Part shown: positions 60,970-64,000 of the stretch, one piece after another
Layout: each line of letters begins with the position of its first letter
Numbering within the stretch: the first letter of the stretch is position 1
DNA from: Rhodoplanes serenus
Lineage (GTDB): Bacteria; Pseudomonadota; Alphaproteobacteria; Rhizobiales; Xanthobacteraceae
Direction: 5' to 3'
NCBI GenBank assembly: GCA_945861855.1
Contig: CAMAWG010000003.1
Span: 19,025-83,024 of the forward strand
DNA: 64,000 nucleotides
The notes under the pieces: generated by a model
Databases searched by the model: none
What the model saw: only the letters and a program-made list of their open reading frames with translations
Told to the model about the DNA's origin: nothing
Program-made: the position numbers and the translations under genes

Positions 60970-62997
60970 TTATCGGCTGGCGGATTCGTGGAAGAAATCG
61001 TGGATCTTACGCGCGGTCTCTTCATTGATGCCAGGCACCTGCGCAAGATCGCCGAGCGAGGCGCGCTCGATGGCCTTCAATGTGCCGAAATGATGGAGCA
61101 GCGCGCGCTTGCGCGTCGGCCCGATGCCGCGGATCTCCTGCAGGCCCGCCTCGCGGATGTCCTTCTTCCGGCGCGTGCGGTGCGAGCCGATGGCGAAGCG
61201 GTGCGCCTCGTCGCGCAACCGCTGAATGAAATAGAGCAGCGGGTCGCGCGGCGGCAATTTCACCGCAGGCTTGTCGGCCAGATAGAAGGTCTCATTGCCG
61301 GCGTCGCGGTCCGGCCCCTTGGCGACGCCGATCATCGGCACCCCGGTCACGCCGAGCGCGGCCAGCGTCTCGCGCGCGGCATTGAGCTGGCCCTGCCCGC
61401 CGTCGATCAGCACCAGATCGGGCCAGGGCGAGTCGCTTTCGAGATCGTCGCTTTCCGCCGGCGCTACACCAAGCATCGCGGCCGCCGCTTCGGTCTCGGC
61501 CCGCGGCGCCTCCGCCATCAGCCGCTTGAAGCGGCGCTCCAGCATCTCGCGCATCATGCCGAAGTCATCGCCGGGCGTAAGCTCCGCGGAGCGGATGTTG
61601 AACTTGCGGTACTGGTTCTTCTGGAACCCCGCCTGACCCGCGACGATCATGGCGCCGACCGCATTCGATCCCTGGATGTGGCTGTTGTCGTAGACCTCGA
61701 TGCGCCGCGGCACCCGAGGCAAGCCGAAGGTCTCGACCAGCGCCCTGAGCAGCTTCTGCTGCGACGAGGTGTCGGCGAGCTTGCGGCCCAGCGCCTCGCG
61801 TGCGTTGACCAGCGCATGCGCCACCAGTTCCTTCTTCTCGCCGCGCTGCGGCACCGAGACTTCGACCCTGCGGCCGGTCTTGATGCTGAGCGCCTCCGCC
61901 AGCAATTCGCGCTCCGGAATATCGTGCGAAAGCAGGATCACGGCAGGACATGGCTTGTCGTCGTAGAACTGCGCGAGGAACGCGCCCAGAACCTCGCCCG
62001 GACCGAGCGAGCGGTCGGCCTTGGGGAAATAGGCGCGGTTGCCCCAGTTCTGCCCGGTGCGGAAGAAGAACACCTCGATGCCGCTGTAGCCGCCCTCCTG
62101 GTGGATCGCGAACACGTCGGCCTCTTCGGTGCTGCGCGGATTAATGCCCTGCGTCGATTGCGTCGCCGACAGCGCCGCGAGACGGTCGCGGTAGATCGCG
62201 GCGCGCTCGAAATCGAGCGCCGTGGACGCCTTCTCCATCTCGCCCGAAAGCTCGTCGCGCACCGCCTGGCTCTTGCCGGAGAGGAACGCCTTGGCCTCGC
62301 GCGCCAGCTCGGCATATTCGGCGAAATCGATCTCCTGCGTGCAAGGCGCCGAGCAGCGCTTGATCTGATGCAGCAGGCACGGCCGGGTGCGGCTCTCGAA
62401 AAACCCGTCCGAGCAGGAGCGCAGCAGGAAGGCGCGCTGCAGCGCCGTGATGGTGCGGTTGACCGCCCACACCGAGGCGAACGGTCCGAAATAGCTGCCC
62501 TGCCGGGAGCGCGCGCCGCGGTGCTTCAGGATCTGCGGCGCCCAATGGTCCGAGGTGATGATGATGTAAGGAAACGACTTGTCGTCCCGGAGCAGCACGT
62601 TGAACCGCGGCCGCAGGCGCTTGATGAGGTTGGCTTCGAGAAGGAGCGCCTCGGTCTCTGTCGCCGTGGTGACGAACTCCACCGCCGCGGTCGCCGCGAT
62701 CACCCGCTCAATGCGCGTGTCGTGGCCGGTCGGCCTTGTGTAGGACGTGATCCGCTTCTTGATATTTTTCGCCTTGCCGACGTAGAGCACCTCGCCAGCG
62801 GCATCGAGCATGCGATAGACACCGGGCGATGACGGCGCGAGCTTGGCATGGCGCAGCAGCGCGGCGCGGCCGCCCGCCCGCGGCCCGATCGCTTCGCCAA
62901 TCGCGAGCTCCAGCTCCTCGCTGTCGGGCAGCACCTGCTCCTCGTCGTCCTCGACGAGTTCGCTTGCTGGATCGATGTCTTTGCCGCGACCGGCCAT
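60970..62997 (-). CDS. uvrC: UvrABC system protein C (excinuclease ABC subunit C)
   Basis: A 675-residue nuclease of nucleotide excision repair, making the 3' and 5' cuts. GIY-YIG is [23 protein letters not shown] (about residues 59-81), UVR follows near [36 protein letters not shown], and the RNase H-like half is [18 protein letters not shown] plus [15 protein letters not shown]; the C-terminus has two helix-hairpin-helix motifs. ATG 62997 is chosen from AAGGA six bases upstream. An acidic N-terminal extension of about 50 residues is usual in Rhizobiales. Confidence 0.95.
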   Translation of the reverse strand: MAGRGKDIDPASELVEDDEEQVLPDSEELELAIGEAIGPRAGGRAALLRHAKLAPSSPGVYRMLDAAGEVLYVGKAKNIKKRITSYTRPTGHDTRIERVIAATAAVEFVTTATETEALLLEANLIKRLRPRFNVLLRDDKSFPYIIITSDHWAPQILKHRGARSRQGSYFGPFASVWAVNRTITALQRAFLLRSCSDGFFESRTRPCLLHQIKRCSAPCTQEIDFAEYAELAREAKAFLSGKSQAVRDELSGEMEKASTALDFERAAIYRDRLAALSATQSTQGINPRSTEEADVFAIHQEGGYSGIEVFFFRTGQNWGNRAYFPKADRSLGPGEVLGAFLAQFYDDKPCPAVILLSHDIPERELLAEALSIKTGRRVEVSVPQRGEKKELVAHALVNAREALGRKLADTSSQQKLLRALVETFGLPRVPRRIEVYDNSHIQGSNAVGAMIVAGQAGFQKNQYRKFNIRSAELTPGDDFGMMREMLERRFKRLMAEAPRAETEAAAAMLGVAPAESDDLESDSPWPDLVLIDGGQGQLNAARETLAALGVTGVPMIGVAKGPDRDAGNETFYLADKPAVKLPPRDPLLYFIQRLRDEAHRFAIGSHRTRRKKDIREAGLQEIRGIGPTRKRALLHHFGTLKAIERASLGDLAQVPGINEETARKIHDFFHESASR

Positions 62998-63094
62998 GCC
63001 GGATCCTTGTTGCTTCGTGGCTGCGGGACGCATGGTAAATAATCGCGAACGCGGGCGCCGCAAATACACCGTTCCTTAGCGTTAAGCGCCCGTA

Positions 63095-63122
63095 TTGTTA
63101 CCGATTCACAAACGCTTAAGAT
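63095..63122 (+). promoter_or_regulatory. Possible promoter of the omp gene
   Basis: TTGTTA at 63095-63100 and TAAGAT at 63117-63122 are 16 bases apart, a plausible sigma70-type -35/-10 pair in an AT-rich stretch upstream of the outer-membrane protein gene. The leader of about 120 bases to the start is long. It was found by eye only. Confidence 0.35.
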
Positions 63123-63246
63123 AGAATTCGCGATAATTCCTCCATGATTTTTCCGATCCTTCGCCGTTGCGCCGGCCTCGCCGGAGCGCGGTGACCGCCA
63201 AGGCGGACGCAGCGCCGCGGCTTCGACGGATCGTGTGGAGGTTGCG

Positions 63247-63855
63247 ATGCCAAGGACAGTGTTCGCAGCCGCGCTCGCTCTTCTCGCGCTCACATCAAGC
63301 GCGGCATACGCGGCCGACATTCAGCCTTACGCCAATCAGACACGCGGCTATTCGTGGCAGGGTCCGTATGCCGGTGCCAATCTTGGCTATCAATCCGGCA
63401 GCGTCAGCAACAGTCCGGCCGATCCTTCGGGCGTCGTTGGCGGCGTGCAGGCCGGCTACAACCGGCAGCATGGGCAGTTCGTGTTCGGCGCCGAGACCGA
63501 CCTGCAGGTTTCGGACGCCGACGACAGGTTCGCGCCGTGGAAATTCTCCAACCCCTGGTTCGGAACGCTGCGCGGGCGCGCAGGCTTCGCGATGAACAGC
63601 GTGCTGTTCTACGGGACCGCCGGTCTGGCCTACGGAACCCTGAGGTTGGAGAACACGCTAACCGGCGTATCGGAGTCGCGGGCCAACGCCGGCTGGGCCG
63701 CGGGCGCCGGCCTCGAAGTCGCGCTGATGGGGAACTGGACCGCCAGAGCGGAATACCTCTACGTCGACCTGAGCGATCGCACCTATGTGCTGACGAACAC
63801 CAGCCATGGCATCGGGTCGAGCATGTTGCGCCTCGGCGTGAACTACCGCTTCTAA
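63247..63855 (+). CDS. Outer-membrane beta-barrel protein (Omp25/Omp31-like)
   Basis: A 202-residue porin-like protein. It has a Sec leader (MPRTVFAAALALLALTSSAAYAA), then WQGPYAGANLGYQSG, SGVVGGVQAGYNRQHGQFVFGAETDL, NPWFGTLRGRAGFAMNSVLFYGTAGLAYG and a C-terminal strand MLRLGVNYRF. The last residue is Phe, the BamA recognition signal for assembly. GGAGG precedes the ATG. It belongs to the Rhizobiales family of eight-stranded surface proteins. An IS element begins directly at its stop codon. Confidence 0.9.
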   Translation: MPRTVFAAALALLALTSSAAYAADIQPYANQTRGYSWQGPYAGANLGYQSGSVSNSPADPSGVVGGVQAGYNRQHGQFVFGAETDLQVSDADDRFAPWKFSNPWFGTLRGRAGFAMNSVLFYGTAGLAYGTLRLENTLTGVSESRANAGWAAGAGLEVALMGNWTARAEYLYVDLSDRTYVLTNTSHGIGSSMLRLGVNYRF

Positions 63856-64000
63856 GAGTCCGTCCGAGAACATCAAGCAGGATTACAAAGTTTTCGGAGC
63901 ATGAGGCGGATTGATGCGAGGCGCAAGAATGCCAGCGCCTTGCGATTGAGGTTCTCCCAATCCTTGGCAAGCCTTCGGCAGCGGTTGAGCCAAGCAATGG
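63856..64000. mobile_element. IS5-family insertion sequence, right part only in window
   Basis: From 63856 the DNA is GAGTCCGTCCGAGAAC, the likely terminal inverted repeat, followed by the end of a transposase gene on the minus strand that runs off the window. It abuts CTAA (63852-63855), the usual IS5-group target, which here includes the omp stop codon. The other end is not in the window, so the size and subgroup are unproven. Confidence 0.7.
63873..64000 (-). CDS. IS5-family transposase, C-terminal fragment
   Basis: The minus strand reads IAWLNRCRRLAKDWENLNRKALAFLRLASIRLMLRKLCNPA and then a stop at 63873-63875. The block RLAKDWENLNRKALAFLRLASIRLMLRKL is the C-terminal part of DDE transposases of the IS5 (IS4/5-like) family, which carries the last Glu of the catalytic DDE nearby (KDWE). 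Only 42 residues are in the window; the ORF track missed it because the start is outside. Confidence 0.8.
   Translation of the reverse strand, partial: IAWLNRCRRLAKDWENLNRKALAFLRLASIRLMLRKLCNPA

Noticed and set aside
60988-62832. 614-residue plus ORF opposite uvrC
   Set aside because: Antisense to uvrC, which has GIY-YIG, UVR and RNase H-like marks; shadow.

Overview
The window reads as chromosomal DNA of a high-GC alphaproteobacterium of the order Hyphomicrobiales, most like the Bradyrhizobium/Rhodopseudomonas/Xanthobacteraceae group. Supporting signs are lineage-typical proteins (DUF2093, DUF4170, DUF6101, BA14K, UbiK, an 'MKRREFIT' substrate-binding protein), conserved neighbourhoods (lpxK-waaA-cysQ-pmbA, rplY-pth-ychF, lgt-midA-pgeF, uvrC-pgsA-moaD-moaE, a MarR regulator and two-component pair divergent from ilvE), and palindromic repeats of the kind scattered through Bradyrhizobium-like genomes. 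No rRNA, tRNA, CRISPR array or prophage was seen. About 75 genes are packed tightly on both strands. Several convergent pairs have abutting or overlapping stop codons.

Layout. 0-6 kb: a truncated, apparently frameshifted transglutaminase-like gene, a patatin/phosphotransferase pair, a SnoaL-like protein, a TPP enzyme, a dodecin and a solitary sugar-binding-type protein. 6-9.1 kb: a leftward ArsR-led cluster of VOC, SRPBCC and DUF1428 genes. 9.2-12.2 kb: a basic protein, a cupin-like protein, a VapBC module and purD. 12.3-15 kb: a cysteine-rich secreted protein, an MFS transporter and an orphan substrate-binding protein. 15.2-18.8 kb: xseA, a POT transporter and a cyclase. 18.8-25.6 kb: a hydrolase, DUF2093 and a leftward lipid A/Kdo operon (pmbA-cysQ-DUF4170-DUF374-waaA-lpxK).

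25.8-33.6 kb: DUF6101, an amidohydrolase, and an RND efflux operon that starts with DUF1269 and coiled-coil genes and faces a TetR regulator. 33.8-39.6 kb: ubiA, a proline-rich secreted protein, rsmE, an MFS gene with two MaoC genes, DUF4282 and a Gre factor. 39.6-43.3 kb: ychF, a second VapBC-like module, pth, rplY and ubiK. 43.5-48.7 kb: lgt, midA, BA14K, pgeF, a lipoprotein and prs. 49-51.5 kb: ybjN, proC and a TetR regulator. 51.5-58 kb: histidine kinase, response regulator, MarR regulator, ilvE, prmB, a DUF1460 protein and a Vgb-like protein. 58-63 kb: moaE, moaD, pgsA, an inserted amidohydrolase and uvrC. 63.2-64 kb: an outer-membrane beta-barrel gene and the end of an IS5-family element.

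Most of the window is housekeeping: nucleotide synthesis (purD, prs), envelope assembly (lpxK, waaA, lgt, pgsA), translation (pth, rplY, prmB, rsmE), repair (uvrC, xseA) and cofactors (moaD/E, ubiA, ubiK). Small accessory insertions lie between these genes: two TA modules, BA14K, an amidohydrolase and the IS. The best leads for follow-up are the TetR/DUF1269/coiled-coil/RND unit with repeated operator-like sites, the cysteine-rich protein with mirror-symmetric cysteine spacing, the second TA module with a 203-bp out-of-frame overlap, the paired operators at the first TA module, and the GANTC cluster upstream of ybjN.
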